A DNA stretch of 51,123 bases from Dongia deserti (GCF_003574735.1 NZ_QORW01000030.1:1-51123); one strand, 5' to 3'. Positions 14,627-22,357 are shown, numbered from the stretch's first letter. The notes: a model not told the origin generated them from the letters alone. Made by a program: numbers and translations.

Positions 14627-14935
14627 TCAGCTCGCGCCAGGGCTTGGCTTCTTCACGCCATCGACCTCGATGCGGCCGGCCACGACGTCCTGACCGCGCT
14701 CCGTCAGGTGCGCGACCCTGACCTTGTCCTCGAACCAGTCGATCGTGATGCAGCCGCGCTCTTTGAGGAAATCCAGATCCGCGCGCACGTCGTCGCGCGT
14801 GGCGGTCTCGTGCCCCGACATGCGGACGCCTGCGGTGAGGACGCTGTCGTTGGCCGCGCCGCCGGCACCCTTGATCAGCCGCAGGATGACCAGGCGCCGG
14901 TCCTGGATCAGATGGTCGACAAAACGCTTCGTCAT
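14627..14935 (-). CDS. ArsR-like winged-helix phage protein (VpaChn25_0724 / Mu gp26 position)
   Basis: ATG 14935 is the natural start, giving 102 residues beginning MTKRFVDHLIQDRRLVILRL. The remainder reads as a winged helix: DDVRADLDFLKERGCITIDW followed by a KVRVAHLTERGQDVVAGR wing. Such proteins occur in Mu-like phages between DUF2730 and DUF3486 genes. It overlaps the DUF2730 gene by 4 bases. Role unknown. Confidence 0.85.
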   Translation of the reverse strand: MTKRFVDHLIQDRRLVILRLIKGAGGAANDSVLTAGVRMSGHETATRDDVRADLDFLKERGCITIDWFEDKVRVAHLTERGQDVVAGRIEVDGVKKPSPGAS

Positions 14936-15282
14936 CGGTTCTTCGCCAGGAACTCTTCCATCCTGTCCACTTGGTGCTTGAAGACCTTCTGCAGATCCTC
15001 CATGCCCGACATGCGCTCGTTGGTGACGCCGAGCTGGCCAGTCAGCCGCTCGATCGCGATGTTGAGTTCGTGCAGGTCCTTCGCGGTCGGCCCTTGCTTC
15101 ATCTGATGACCGATCAGTGCGATGGTTGTCTCCACCGTCTGGACGCGCTTTTCGAGGGCGTCGTGGTCCTTCCTCGCGACGAACACACTGCGCATGTAGA
15201 GCATGAGGACGAAGAACAGTCCGACCGCGATCCACTGCAGGATCTGAAGAACTGGTTGCGATGCCTGCAGGAAGTCGGCCAT
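14932..15282 (-). CDS. DUF2730-like membrane-anchored coiled-coil protein (Mu gp25 position)
   Basis: ATG 15282 gives 116 residues: one transmembrane segment at about 13-30 (LQILQWIAVGLFFVLMLYM), then a long coiled coil with heptad-like spacing (DALEKRVQTVETTIALIGHQ and NIAIERLTGQLG). This is the DUF2730 architecture found right after lysis genes in Mu-like phages, resembling a spanin-like or lysis-accessory protein. A function in lysis is inferred from position. Confidence 0.85.
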   Translation of the reverse strand: MADFLQASQPVLQILQWIAVGLFFVLMLYMRSVFVARKDHDALEKRVQTVETTIALIGHQMKQGPTAKDLHELNIAIERLTGQLGVTNERMSGMEDLQKVFKHQVDRMEEFLAKNR

Positions 15283-15299
15283 CGGGGCGGTGCTCCGGT

Positions 15300-16262
15300 T
15301 TACCGCGCCACGCCGAGGATCGCCTCGATGCGCGCGCGGTTCTTGTCGATACGCTGCCCGCACCCGTCGCGCGCCGCCTCGGCCGTGAGCCGGCCGGCGG
15401 CGATGTCCGCAACCACGCGCTTCACGTCCCGCACAACGCCGTCCGCGAGCACGCCTTGCCGCGCGGCGATGCCGGCGCGGTCCAGCACGCCAGGGACGTT
15501 GATGCCGCCGGCCAGGTTCCCGAGGAGGCTGGCCACGCGCGACTTGGTCGCGTCCACGATCACGCTGGCCAGCTCCAGCGTGACGATCTTCACGTCCGTC
15601 TCGAACCAGATGTTGCCGTCCGACGTGTCGAGGTTGCCGAGCACGGCCTTGATGCGCGTGATCTGCCCGGCCGCCGTCTCGGCATAGGCGGCGTCGCCGT
15701 GCGTCACGCGGTCGGTCATGACCTCGATCACGCCCGACGCGATCATGCACAGGCGCACGCCGCGATGCTCCGGTCCGATGGCCTCGGTGAAGAGCCGATC
15801 GGCGACTGCCTGCGACGAACTCTTCTCCGCCGGCGCCTCGTCCGGCGCCAGCTCGTCGAGCGGACTGGTGCCGCCGGCCGCGCAGCCGGACAGCAACGTC
15901 GCGGCGACCACGCTGACGGCGAGCCAGAGTGCGATCGATGCGACGTTGCTGCCGGTGCCGCCCCCAGGAGACTTTGCCGCTGGTGTCTTGAGGCGATTGG
16001 GAATCGCCCACACCGCGACGAACCCGAACACGCTGGCGCCGAGCGCGAGCCACAGCACGTTGAACGCGGCTTCGAGCAGCGCCGGGCCCACCGGCTCGGC
16101 CAGGCCCAGCATGGCGAAGATCGTCTGCAGCAGCACGATGCCGGCCGGCATGGTGTCCGGCTCGATGCCGACGGGCACGGCCATGACCGAGAGGAAGCCG
16201 CCGGCGCCGCCCATGCGCGCCTTGTTGGCGTTCAACACCTGCTTTAGGGCTTGAGTGCTCAT
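15300..16262 (-). CDS. holin-like / lipoprotein fusion in the lysis module
   Basis: The start ATG 16262 follows an excellent AGGAGGTGA site. Residues 22-89 carry two hydrophobic segments resembling a small phage holin. Residues 107-127 are a third hydrophobic segment ending in the lipobox LLSGC (C127), as at the start of a separate lipoprotein, then an acidic linker and a 170-residue helical domain. There is no in-frame start codon placed to start the lipoprotein separately with a normal n-region. Either two lysis genes have fused or the segment is simply a third membrane helix. It lies directly downstream of the lysozyme gene. Confidence 0.7.
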   Translation of the reverse strand: MSTQALKQVLNANKARMGGAGGFLSVMAVPVGIEPDTMPAGIVLLQTIFAMLGLAEPVGPALLEAAFNVLWLALGASVFGFVAVWAIPNRLKTPAAKSPGGGTGSNVASIALWLAVSVVAATLLSGCAAGGTSPLDELAPDEAPAEKSSSQAVADRLFTEAIGPEHRGVRLCMIASGVIEVMTDRVTHGDAAYAETAAGQITRIKAVLGNLDTSDGNIWFETDVKIVTLELASVIVDATKSRVASLLGNLAGGINVPGVLDRAGIAARQGVLADGVVRDVKRVVADIAAGRLTAEAARDGCGQRIDKNRARIEAILGVAR

Positions 16263-16273
16263 AGCGTCACCTC

Positions 16274-16684
16274 CTAGGCGAGTTCCATGGCCGCGCGGAT
16301 CTCCGCGCCGCTGAAGGGCTGCTGTCCGTTCTCGTGGTGGATGATCGCCGCCACCATCTTCTCGGTGAGGGCCTTGTTCCCGATGACGTCCACCTGGTCA
16401 TCCACGCCGACGCCGCAGGCTTGCGCGACCGCGCGCGCATACGAGCCCGTGTCGTTCTCGCTGGGCGGCGCCCAGCGCGCGATCATCGCGGCAATGGTCT
16501 TGAGGCCATGTTTGAGCTGATAGGTCCGAAGGGTCTTGTAGAGTGCGCGGATGCCGTATTTCGGGGCTTCGAAGTGGACGAAGCTCTTGTCTGGCTGCTC
16601 GTCGCTCTGGCCCATCCAGATGATGCTGGAATGCCGGATGTTGCCCGGATTGTTATTGCGCAGGCCGCGCGGCACTTCGCTCAT
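16274..16684 (-). CDS. phage lysozyme / lytic transglycosylase-like protein (endolysin)
   Basis: The 136-residue protein begins MSEVPRGLRNNNPGNIRHSS. The RGLRNNNPGNI phrase marks a family of phage 'structural protein' peptidoglycan hydrolases (PRD1 P5-like) of this size. Further on, YGIRALYKTLRTYQ and the C-terminal KMVAAIIHHENGQQP fit the family. It has no signal peptide, so it needs the holin next to it. It is the first gene after the Mor block, so it probably opens the late operon. Confidence 0.85.
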   Translation of the reverse strand: MSEVPRGLRNNNPGNIRHSSIIWMGQSDEQPDKSFVHFEAPKYGIRALYKTLRTYQLKHGLKTIAAMIARWAPPSENDTGSYARAVAQACGVGVDDQVDVIGNKALTEKMVAAIIHHENGQQPFSGAEIRAAMELA

Positions 16685-16749
16685 GATCAGGCTCGCCAGT
16701 CGAAAGGACTAGCGGCATAGTGCCTCTGCTCATTTGCGATGTCGGTCCG

Positions 16750-16769
16750 AACAGGAGTTCTACCCTGTT
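16750..16769 (-). promoter_or_regulatory. dyad upstream of lysis genes, candidate Mor-activated promoter site
   Basis: The gap before the lysozyme gene carries a 6-bp inverted repeat AACAGG-N8-CCTGTT. A possible -10 on the minus strand (CACTAT, 16717-16722) lies downstream. Mu Mor and C bind dyads upstream of weak -10 elements without a good -35, and a Mor-family gene is encoded just upstream. The dyad centre is near -49 from the presumed start, slightly further than in Mu. No T-run follows, which argues against a terminator. Confidence 0.35.
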
Positions 16770-17031
16770 ATTGTATGCCTGCCGCGCGCAGGTTTCGGAG
16801 TCGCTGCTGCTTGCGCTCTTCAACCTCTTCGTTCCACCGGCATTGCGCAACGACGCGCGGCGCGACCACACGCAGCTTCTCGACTGCCACGGCATAGTCG
16901 AGGCCCCGCGCAACTGCGCACGCGTCCTGCGTCTCCGGGTGACCGTCGTTGCAGCCGAGATGCACCAGCTCCGGCAGATGCAAGGCGTGATAGAGCGGGC
17001 AGTGGATGATGCTGCGATGGGGACATGCCAC
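16768..17031 (-). CDS. small Cys/His-rich hypothetical protein
   Basis: A GTG start at 17031, four bases after the Mor stop, gives an 87-residue protein with Cys and His clustered at the N-terminus: ACPHRSIIHCPLYHALHL, then HLGC and a later Cys. The spacing suggests zinc binding. Similar short Cys-rich proteins appear around the lysis region in alphaproteobacterial Mu-like phages. Function unknown. Confidence 0.6.
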   Translation of the reverse strand: MACPHRSIIHCPLYHALHLPELVHLGCNDGHPETQDACAVARGLDYAVAVEKLRVVAPRVVAQCRWNEEVEERKQQRLRNLRAAGIQ

Positions 17032-17034
17032 GGG

Positions 17035-17433
17035 CTAATCGCCCTTGCGGAACAGATCGACCTGGCGCGGATCCGCATGGGCGATCTTCAGCCGCTTGCG
17101 ATGCCGGCGCACCGTCACCTCGTGGCAGTGCAGCGCGCGCGCCACTTCGTTCGCCGACTTGCCCTGCTTGATCTGGGTCGCGACTGCCGCGCGGAATCGC
17201 GCCTGGTTGGTGGTCGGACCGAGCGGGACGGTGATCTTGCCGCGCCCGACGACGCGCGCGATCTGCGCCGCCAGCTCCGGGCCGAGGTGCTTGGTGAGCG
17301 GACTCTTCGGGCCGGGATTCGCCGGCACGTAGATCAGCTGCCCGCCGAACGCATGCGCGAACTTCAGCATGGCCGCATAGCCCAGCTCAGCCTCGATCGT
17401 CTGCAGCAGCTCCGGAAGCGTATCGTCGATCAT
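17035..17433 (-). CDS. mor: Mor-family transcription activator
   Basis: ATG 17433 overlaps the GemA stop (ATGA) and gives 132 residues, matching Mu Mor (129) in length. The N-terminal half, LPELLQTIEAELGYAAMLKF with FGGQLIYVP, is the Mor/C dimerisation domain. The C-terminal half has the helix-turn-helix SANEVARALHCHEVTVRRHR. Mor/C proteins activate middle or late promoters with poor -35 elements. Only one such gene is visible, so it may do the work of both Mor and C and switch on the lysis/head operon beginning at 16684. Confidence 0.93.
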   Translation of the reverse strand: MIDDTLPELLQTIEAELGYAAMLKFAHAFGGQLIYVPANPGPKSPLTKHLGPELAAQIARVVGRGKITVPLGPTTNQARFRAAVATQIKQGKSANEVARALHCHEVTVRRHRKRLKIAHADPRQVDLFRKGD

Positions 17434-18173
17434 ACCCGTTGCGCTCGCTCCCACGCGGCCTGGCGCACCGCGGCGCCCAGCCTCTCTATCGCCTGATCGG
17501 CGAGATCCGGTGACATCAGCCACGCCCGCGTGACGCGGAACTCGCGCAGAAGCCACACGTCCAGCTCGATCGCCGTCTTGAAGAGATCGGTGGCCGGCAG
17601 GTTGGGCAGGCCGCCAAGCTGCCGCCAAAGCCTGTCGAGCAGCAGCATCTTCGCGGCGAAGCCGGCGCCGCCGCGCTCCAGCTGATGCTGGCGCCGGATG
17701 CCATCGATCGTATTGATGAGCATCACGTCCGGCGCGCGCAGGCCCACGCGATCGGCCCAGGCGCGCAGCGTGTTGATGACCTTGGCCACCTCGTTCTGGT
17801 CGCACCACTGCAGCGCGTCGCGGCTCGTGATGCGCTTGACGTAGGCGGACAGGCCAGCCTCGCTCGGATCGCGGACCTCGCCGAGTTGGTACAGCGCCAG
17901 CCATAGCGCGCGCGCCTTGGAAGCCTCCGCGCCGGGCGCCAGCGGCCGCGTGCCCGCGCGCTTCGGCGGCTTCGGTCGATCGGAGAAGCCGCTCGCCTTC
18001 AGATGATCCAGCACCTTCGTGCGGCCGACCTGGTCGAGATCGCCGGCGCTCTCCTTGCCAGCGACGCGCGACAGCATGGCGCGATAGGTGTCGTCATCCA
18101 TGCCCAGCGCCTTCTTCGCCAGGTGGATCTTCGCCAGCTCCTTCTTCCGACGGAGGTCGGTCGCCTGCTTCAT
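17430..18173 (-). CDS. gemA: GemA-like regulator (DUF1018, Mu gp16 family)
   Basis: The 247-residue protein has the family motif at residues 15-60: LAKIHLAKKALGMDDDTYRA, a conserved VAGKESAGDLDQ and VLDHLKASGF. In Mu, gemA/gp16 products alter host gene expression and DNA topology, though the mechanism is not settled. Here the protein is larger than the core domain, with a C-terminal helical region. It is coupled to Mor by an ATGA overlap. Confidence 0.88.
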   Translation of the reverse strand: MKQATDLRRKKELAKIHLAKKALGMDDDTYRAMLSRVAGKESAGDLDQVGRTKVLDHLKASGFSDRPKPPKRAGTRPLAPGAEASKARALWLALYQLGEVRDPSEAGLSAYVKRITSRDALQWCDQNEVAKVINTLRAWADRVGLRAPDVMLINTIDGIRRQHQLERGGAGFAAKMLLLDRLWRQLGGLPNLPATDLFKTAIELDVWLLREFRVTRAWLMSPDLADQAIERLGAAVRQAAWERAQRV

Positions 18174-18370
18174 GGCTGAACCTCCCGGATGATGTCGGAG
18201 CCAGCCGCGAACTCAGGCCAACGGAAGATCCCGCACGTCCACAGTTGGCCGCGCCGGCTGAAATAGATGGTTGCCGGCTTCAGCCCCTCGAAAGGCTGCA
18301 CCGTGATGATCTCGCCGGAAATCCTGAGGCGATCTCCGGGCATCGGGTTGATGCGTGGATCGCGGCTCAT
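18170..18370 (-). CDS. small hypothetical protein
   Basis: ATG 18370 gives 66 residues starting MSRDPRINPMPGDRLRISGE, with a beta-rich centre (GLKPATIYFSRRGQLWTCGI). The start overlaps the stop of the upstream gene, and the stop overlaps the GemA start. Proteins opening DPRINPxPGD are common short phage/prophage products with an SH3-like look. Function unknown. Confidence 0.75.
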   Translation of the reverse strand: MSRDPRINPMPGDRLRISGEIITVQPFEGLKPATIYFSRRGQLWTCGIFRWPEFAAGSDIIREVQP

Positions 18371-18651
18371 GCCCCACCTACCAACGGCAAATCGAGCTGG
18401 CGATCGACCAGCCGCCAGACGCTGACGAGGCGCCCCGTCGGCCCCTTGCGCAGTTCCGCGCGCACGACGACACGCAGCTTCTCCAGTTCGCCGCGGCGCG
18501 GCGTCACGCAATTGATCGGCCAGCCCAGCTTCATCGAAAGGTCCTGGTCGCTGGCCTGCCCCAGCTCCATCAGCGCGGCGGCCACGGCCGCCTGGCGCTC
18601 GTTGAGCGGCACCGTGCTGTAGGCCCACCGCGAGGTCTCAGCGACGGGCAT
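18367..18651 (-). CDS. winged-helix hypothetical protein
   Basis: The start is placed at ATG 18651, giving 94 residues from MPVAETSRWAYST; an ATG at 18687 is the alternative. The core is a winged helix: LNERQAAVAAALMELGQASD, then SMKLGWPINCVTPRRGELEK (recognition helix) and a basic wing RLVSVWRLVDR. It belongs to the early operon and likely binds DNA; targets are unknown. Confidence 0.75.
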   Translation of the reverse strand: MPVAETSRWAYSTVPLNERQAAVAAALMELGQASDQDLSMKLGWPINCVTPRRGELEKLRVVVRAELRKGPTGRLVSVWRLVDRQLDLPLVGGA

Positions 18652-19003
18652 CTGCAGTCCGAGCGGGGCGGCCGTCGCCGCGAGCATTTGCGGCCGCGCT
18701 CTCTTGGCTGAGGCGGATGCGATTCTTCGCATCGTTGAGCAGCATCTTGTTCCATCGCAGGCGGATGAACGTTTGGACGTCAAGCGGCCCTTTGAGCACG
18801 TTGCATCCGATGCAGGCCGCCACGCGGTTGCCGTCCACGTCGCGCCCGCCGGCGCTCAACGGCGTCACGTGGTCGATGGTGGGCTTCAGGGTGGGATCGG
18901 CAGGCCCGATAGCCGCGCGCGGGTCGGGCATCATGCGTCCGCAATAGGCGCAACGATGGCCCTGGAATCGCCACAGCTCGACGAGCACCGGGTTCGCTCT
19001 CAC
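18638..19003 (-). CDS. HNH endonuclease
   Basis: The 121-residue protein carries a Cys4 HNH site: HRCAYCGRMM (C-x2-C), then IDHVTPLSAGGRDVDGNRV with the DH of the beta-beta-alpha-metal core, and AACIGCNVLKG (C-x2-C). Small HNH proteins in phages often assist terminase cleavage, but here the gene sits among early genes far from the terminase. It overlaps both neighbours slightly. Confidence 0.92.
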   Translation of the reverse strand: MRANPVLVELWRFQGHRCAYCGRMMPDPRAAIGPADPTLKPTIDHVTPLSAGGRDVDGNRVAACIGCNVLKGPLDVQTFIRLRWNKMLLNDAKNRIRLSQESAAANARGDGRPARTADARR

Positions 19004-19242
19004 GGCTCCACCTCCAGCTTCCGCCCGATGCGATGCGCCACGGCCAGCTGCTTGGGTGTGAAGAGCGTGCGGTCGCGATACCGACCGAGACGCGTCGCCG
19101 TGTCGGTCGCGAAGTCGACCTCGAAGTCCGTCAGCCCGTCCGCCTCCTCGATCGCCTTGGCCATCACGCGATCCATCCAGTCGAGCTTGTCGCCGATCGG
19201 CGTCCCGGCCGACTCATGCTGCACCACGTTGTTGTGCTTCAT
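19000..19242 (-). CDS. hypothetical protein
   Basis: ATG 19242 yields 80 residues from MKHNNVVQHESAG. The sequence is acidic in the first half (AIEEADGLTDFEVDFATDTA) and basic at the end. Starts and stops overlap both neighbours by 4 bases, a strong argument for a real gene even though no family is recognised. Confidence 0.7.
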   Translation of the reverse strand: MKHNNVVQHESAGTPIGDKLDWMDRVMAKAIEEADGLTDFEVDFATDTATRLGRYRDRTLFTPKQLAVAHRIGRKLEVEP

Positions 19243-19580
19243 GCTGCCCTCCGCTTCCGCCGGCGCCGCCGGCGCGGTTTCGGATTCTCCAGCCGTTCGA
19301 GGAACGCTTTCATGCGCTTGGTCCGGTTGGCCATGCGAGCGATGCCGCGCCACCTCTCGACTTCAGTGATCTCTTCCGCGTAATAAGCAGTCCGCCCCTT
19401 GTCGTCGGCGCCGTGCAGGAAGAATCCCCGCTGCCCGATGATGCTGGAGAGCGCCAAGGCCAGACACTCCTTCGAGCATTTCATCAGGCGCGCATGGATC
19501 ACCTCGCGCTCATTCATCAGGTCGCCGTAGGTCAATGGCTTGCGCTCGGGCGCCGGCGTCTCTGCAGCTTGTTCCGTCAT
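19239..19580 (-). CDS. hypothetical protein with Arg-rich C-terminus
   Basis: ATG 19580 gives 113 residues. The centre is helical with conserved-looking CSKECLALALSSIIGQRGFF, and the last 15 residues are nearly all Arg and Lys, which suggests nucleic acid binding. It is joined to both neighbours by ATGA overlaps. No family recognised. Confidence 0.7.
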   Translation of the reverse strand: MTEQAAETPAPERKPLTYGDLMNEREVIHARLMKCSKECLALALSSIIGQRGFFLHGADDKGRTAYYAEEITEVERWRGIARMANRTKRMKAFLERLENPKPRRRRRRKRRAA

Positions 19581-19849
19581 GAGATCCCCGCAGCGCGTTC
19601 GATCGCCTGCGCCTTGCAGGTTTCCCAGGTTTGATCGAAGGATCGGGCAAGGGCCTCCGCCACGCCCGCGCGGCCGAGGCGATACGCCTTCTTGATCAGC
19701 CGTCGGCAGCGCGCCAGACGGCGTCGTAGCGCGCGATCGACCATCGGCCAGTGGATCATGCAGATCCACTCGAAGCCGCTGCCCGCGCGGGTGCGGCCGC
19801 AGAACGGGACCACACACGCGATGCGATTCAGCTTCAGCTTGCGGGTCAT
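19577..19849 (-). CDS. zinc-finger-like hypothetical protein
   Basis: The 90-residue protein has a short zinc-ribbon-like N-terminus: CVVPFCGRT followed by EWICMIHW, supplying three Cys and a His, then a basic helical part (RALRRRLARCRRLIKKAY). It overlaps its neighbours by 4 bases on each side. Probably binds nucleic acid; function unknown. Confidence 0.75.
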   Translation of the reverse strand: MTRKLKLNRIACVVPFCGRTRAGSGFEWICMIHWPMVDRALRRRLARCRRLIKKAYRLGRAGVAEALARSFDQTWETCKAQAIERAAGIS

Positions 19850-20025
19850 GGCTGCGGGCTCTGCGCCAGCACGGTGGCTTCAAGCGCGCCGAGGCTCCAG
19901 CCCATGAAGAACATCGCCCCCATGGCACATACGAAGGTGACTGCGATGCGTCCGGGCGTTTGCCTGCCCTCGATCGCGATCATGGCGCCGATGAGGAACG
20001 CCATAGCGAGTATGATCTGCATCAT
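19846..20025 (-). CDS. small two-helix membrane protein
   Basis: This 59-residue gene is short but well supported: ATG 20025 overlaps the ParB-like stop and its TGA overlaps the next start (ATGA on both sides). Residues 3-19 (QIILAMAFLIGAMIAIE) and 28-48 (AVTFVCAMGAMFFMGWSLGA) are hydrophobic helices joined by a short basic loop. It could be a superinfection-exclusion or accessory membrane protein, but this is a guess. Confidence 0.75.
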   Translation of the reverse strand: MMQIILAMAFLIGAMIAIEGRQTPGRIAVTFVCAMGAMFFMGWSLGALEATVLAQSPQP

Positions 20026-21335
20026 GACTTGCCCTCCGCCTTCTGCTTGATCGCCTTGAGCCTGGCTTCCTGCTGTGCCTTCGGGCCACGCCAGCCTTCG
20101 ATGCCGATCGCGGCCTCGCGCTGCTTGCGATAGGTGCGCAGCTTCCTCTGGTCCGTCGCGCCGATCGCGGCGCCTTCCGTCGGCGCGACCGCCGCTGTCG
20201 GGCAGCGCGTGACGCGTCCGGCCTTCACCGCGTCGTCGATCATGCGCTGCTCAGCCGCGCGCTGTTGCTCGCGCTGGCGCTGCAGCTCGGCCGCGCTCGG
20301 CCCACCGCTGCTGTCGAGGCGTCGGACACCTGGCGTCCTGTGGTGGACCACGGATTTAGTTGGGGTCGACCCCACCTTGGCGCGGGGTTCACCCCCTGCC
20401 TGCTTGCGGTGGAATGCCTTCTCTGCCGCCGGCGCCGGCAGCGCGACAGATGATGTCCGCTCGTAGAGGTCACGCAGCAGCCGCGCCATCGCAGCCGGCC
20501 TGGTCAGCTCCCAGTCCCTGGCGGCGATCGTCATCTCCGCGACTAGGCGCGTGCTGTCGATGCGCTGCAGCGTCCTGACCAGGTCATCGTGCTTGATCGT
20601 CTTGCCGTGCGTTGCGACCAGCTCCGCCACGCCGCGCAGCGCCCATGATCCGAAGGTGTCGGCCTCCGTCGGCTTGGCCTCGGCCAGCGCATGCAGTGTG
20701 CGCGCCAGAACATCTTCGCCCGACTGCCGCAGGATCTGGCGCAGCACCGTGACGGCGCTCACCGTGCGCGCGGGTAGGCGGCCGATGGCCACCGGCGAGA
20801 TCGCAACGCCGGCCTGGTCACAGATCCGTTTGATGGTCACGGCCTCCGGCGCATGCGCCGCCAGCTCGGCCCAAAAGATGTTGACGTTGCTGACGGCGAC
20901 GCGGTCCCGGTTGAGCGTGACGAAGGCATTCGCCTCCAGGCCGACGTCGCCTGGGCTGATGCCGTAGAACGGCAGGCGCGGGATCTCGCGGATCTTCGCC
21001 GCTTCCCAACGATGCTGGCCGTCAATCACCGCAAGCCTGGCCTTGCCGGGCTCGCGGCCCGTGATTGTGACGGGCTGGTACTTGCGCCAGTCCCACTCGG
21101 CCGCGATCTTCCGGATGCGCTTCCAGCCCTCGCGCGTGATCGGGCGCTGGTAGGTTGGGTCGACGAACAACAGGCTCGTCGGCACCCAGCCTTGGACCGG
21201 CGGCACGCCGAGCTGGTCTTTGCCACCCCTTCCAACATCGTTCTCAACGGCTTCGAACAGGCGTCGAATGTCGGCCGCCGGCAGGCCGAGCCGGTTGCAG
21301 CAGAACCTGACCTGCGATGCGGTCAGCTTGCCCAT
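20022..21335 (-). CDS. ParB-like nuclease-domain protein
   Basis: ATG 21335 gives 437 residues. Residues about 45-115 form a ParB/sulfiredoxin-type domain: PTYQRPITREGWKRIRKIA, PVTITGREPGKARLAVIDGQ and HRWEAAK, the last matching the GQHR motif of the family. A long C-terminal part is helical, then Gln/Arg-rich and disordered. The protein lacks a plasmid-like ParA partner here. Such proteins occur in early operons of Mu-like phages, with an unknown role in DNA handling. Confidence 0.8.
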   Translation of the reverse strand: MGKLTASQVRFCCNRLGLPAADIRRLFEAVENDVGRGGKDQLGVPPVQGWVPTSLLFVDPTYQRPITREGWKRIRKIAAEWDWRKYQPVTITGREPGKARLAVIDGQHRWEAAKIREIPRLPFYGISPGDVGLEANAFVTLNRDRVAVSNVNIFWAELAAHAPEAVTIKRICDQAGVAISPVAIGRLPARTVSAVTVLRQILRQSGEDVLARTLHALAEAKPTEADTFGSWALRGVAELVATHGKTIKHDDLVRTLQRIDSTRLVAEMTIAARDWELTRPAAMARLLRDLYERTSSVALPAPAAEKAFHRKQAGGEPRAKVGSTPTKSVVHHRTPGVRRLDSSGGPSAAELQRQREQQRAAEQRMIDDAVKAGRVTRCPTAAVAPTEGAAIGATDQRKLRTYRKQREAAIGIEGWRGPKAQQEARLKAIKQKAEGKS

Positions 21336-21874
21336 TTCTGATGCTTCGCGTTGAACAGGGGCGTGGCCGCTCCGGCGTGCGGCACGCGCTTCTGGAACGC
21401 CTTTGCATGATGCTCGTCGCAGTAGGAGCGGCCCTCTCGCACCGGCGTCGCGCCGCAGAAATGGAAGCCCGGCTCGCGCGGGTCGCCGATCGGCCAGGCG
21501 CACGTGCGGCTGGAGATCCGCGGTTCGCGCAGCGGCGGAGGTGCAGGCGGCGGCGCGAGTTGGATGACAGGAGGAATCGGAGTCGGCGCCTTCGCCTGCT
21601 CAGCCCGCTGCCGCGCATCGTCGACCTGCTTGCGACCGGCCTTTGCGGACTGTGGCTTTCTCGGCCTGCGCGGCCGACCGTCGCGGATGATCGGGCTCGG
21701 GCGGCCGGCCAGGCCCATGCGGTGAGCCTTGCCCACGACGGCGTTGCGGGTGAGCCCACCGCCCAGCGCCGAGGCGATCTGCTTGGCCGAGACGCCTTGC
21801 CCCCACAGCCGCCGCAGCGCTTCGAGTCGCCACTCCGGCCATGTGTCGTTCACACCTGCAGGTCCGCGCGTCAT
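21323..21874 (-). CDS. GcrA-family cell cycle regulator homologue
   Basis: ATG 21874 gives 183 residues. The N-terminus is a clear GcrA DNA-binding domain: LEALRRLWGQGVSAKQIASA with TRNAVVGKAHRMGLAGRPSP. A Pro-rich linker leads to the GcrA C-terminal motif CAWPIGDP...FHFCG and a YCDEHHAKAF tail. In Caulobacter GcrA works with sigma70 at promoters carrying methylated GANTC. A phage copy could redirect host cell-cycle transcription or read CcrM methylation. It sits mid-operon with ATGA overlaps. Confidence 0.93.
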   Translation of the reverse strand: MTRGPAGVNDTWPEWRLEALRRLWGQGVSAKQIASALGGGLTRNAVVGKAHRMGLAGRPSPIIRDGRPRRPRKPQSAKAGRKQVDDARQRAEQAKAPTPIPPVIQLAPPPAPPPLREPRISSRTCAWPIGDPREPGFHFCGATPVREGRSYCDEHHAKAFQKRVPHAGAATPLFNAKHQKWAS

Positions 21875-22125
21875 GCTGGCATCTCCTCTGGCTTGTCCTG
21901 TGTCCGCCCCGCCGCCTTGATGGCGTTGTTGACCGCGAGGATGAAATCGCTGCGCGTGCGCCACTTGAAGCGCGGGTTGTCCTTCCGCCAGGCCAAATAG
22001 CGGCGGCGGACTTCCACGCGGTGGTCGGCGGAGAGCGCGTCCCAATGCGCGCCGCACAGGATGTGATGGGGCTCCGCGAGTGTCGTCTCGCATCCGTCGA
22101 CGGGGCACGTGCGCGGCTCAGCCAT
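21871..22125 (-). CDS. zinc-ribbon hypothetical protein
   Basis: The start ATG 22125 is preceded by GGAGG at 5-base spacing and gives 84 residues. The N-terminus has a Cys/His cluster, CPVDGCETTLAEPHHILCGA followed by HW, consistent with a zinc site. The rest is basic and helical, including RRRYLAWRKDNPRFKWRTRS. Likely nucleic acid binding; no named family. Confidence 0.75.
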   Translation of the reverse strand: MAEPRTCPVDGCETTLAEPHHILCGAHWDALSADHRVEVRRRYLAWRKDNPRFKWRTRSDFILAVNNAIKAAGRTQDKPEEMPA

Positions 22126-22357
22126 TGCCGCCTCCGTCGACCGCGCGCGCGGCTGCCAACGCCGCCGCACTCGTGTCGCTCAACGGCTCAAGGTTCTTCA
22201 GCACGCCGAGCGCATGCTGCCTGGCCGCGTCTGGTGTCAGCTCGATCGCCGCCCGATCCATCTTCGTCGTCAGCTCGATGCGCACGCCACCGCGCGGCAG
22301 GCGCTTGGACTGGATCACGCCGTCGACCCCATTCCTCATTCGTCTCGCGTCAGTCAT
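22118..22357 (-). CDS. hypothetical protein
   Basis: The 79-residue protein starts MTDARRMRNGVDGVIQSKRL, with a beta-strand section GGVRIELTTKMDRAAIELTP and an Ala-rich C-terminal helix. Its ATG overlaps the stop of the zinc-ribbon ORF at 22350-22514, and its stop overlaps the next start, so it is embedded in the early operon. No family recognised. Confidence 0.65.
   Translation of the reverse strand: MTDARRMRNGVDGVIQSKRLPRGGVRIELTTKMDRAAIELTPDAARQHALGVLKNLEPLSDTSAAALAAARAVDGGGNG

Noticed and set aside
19880-20089. Minus-strand frame of 69 codons
   Set aside because: It is Arg/His-rich, out of frame with the 59-residue membrane protein at 19846-20025, which has ATGA overlaps on both sides.
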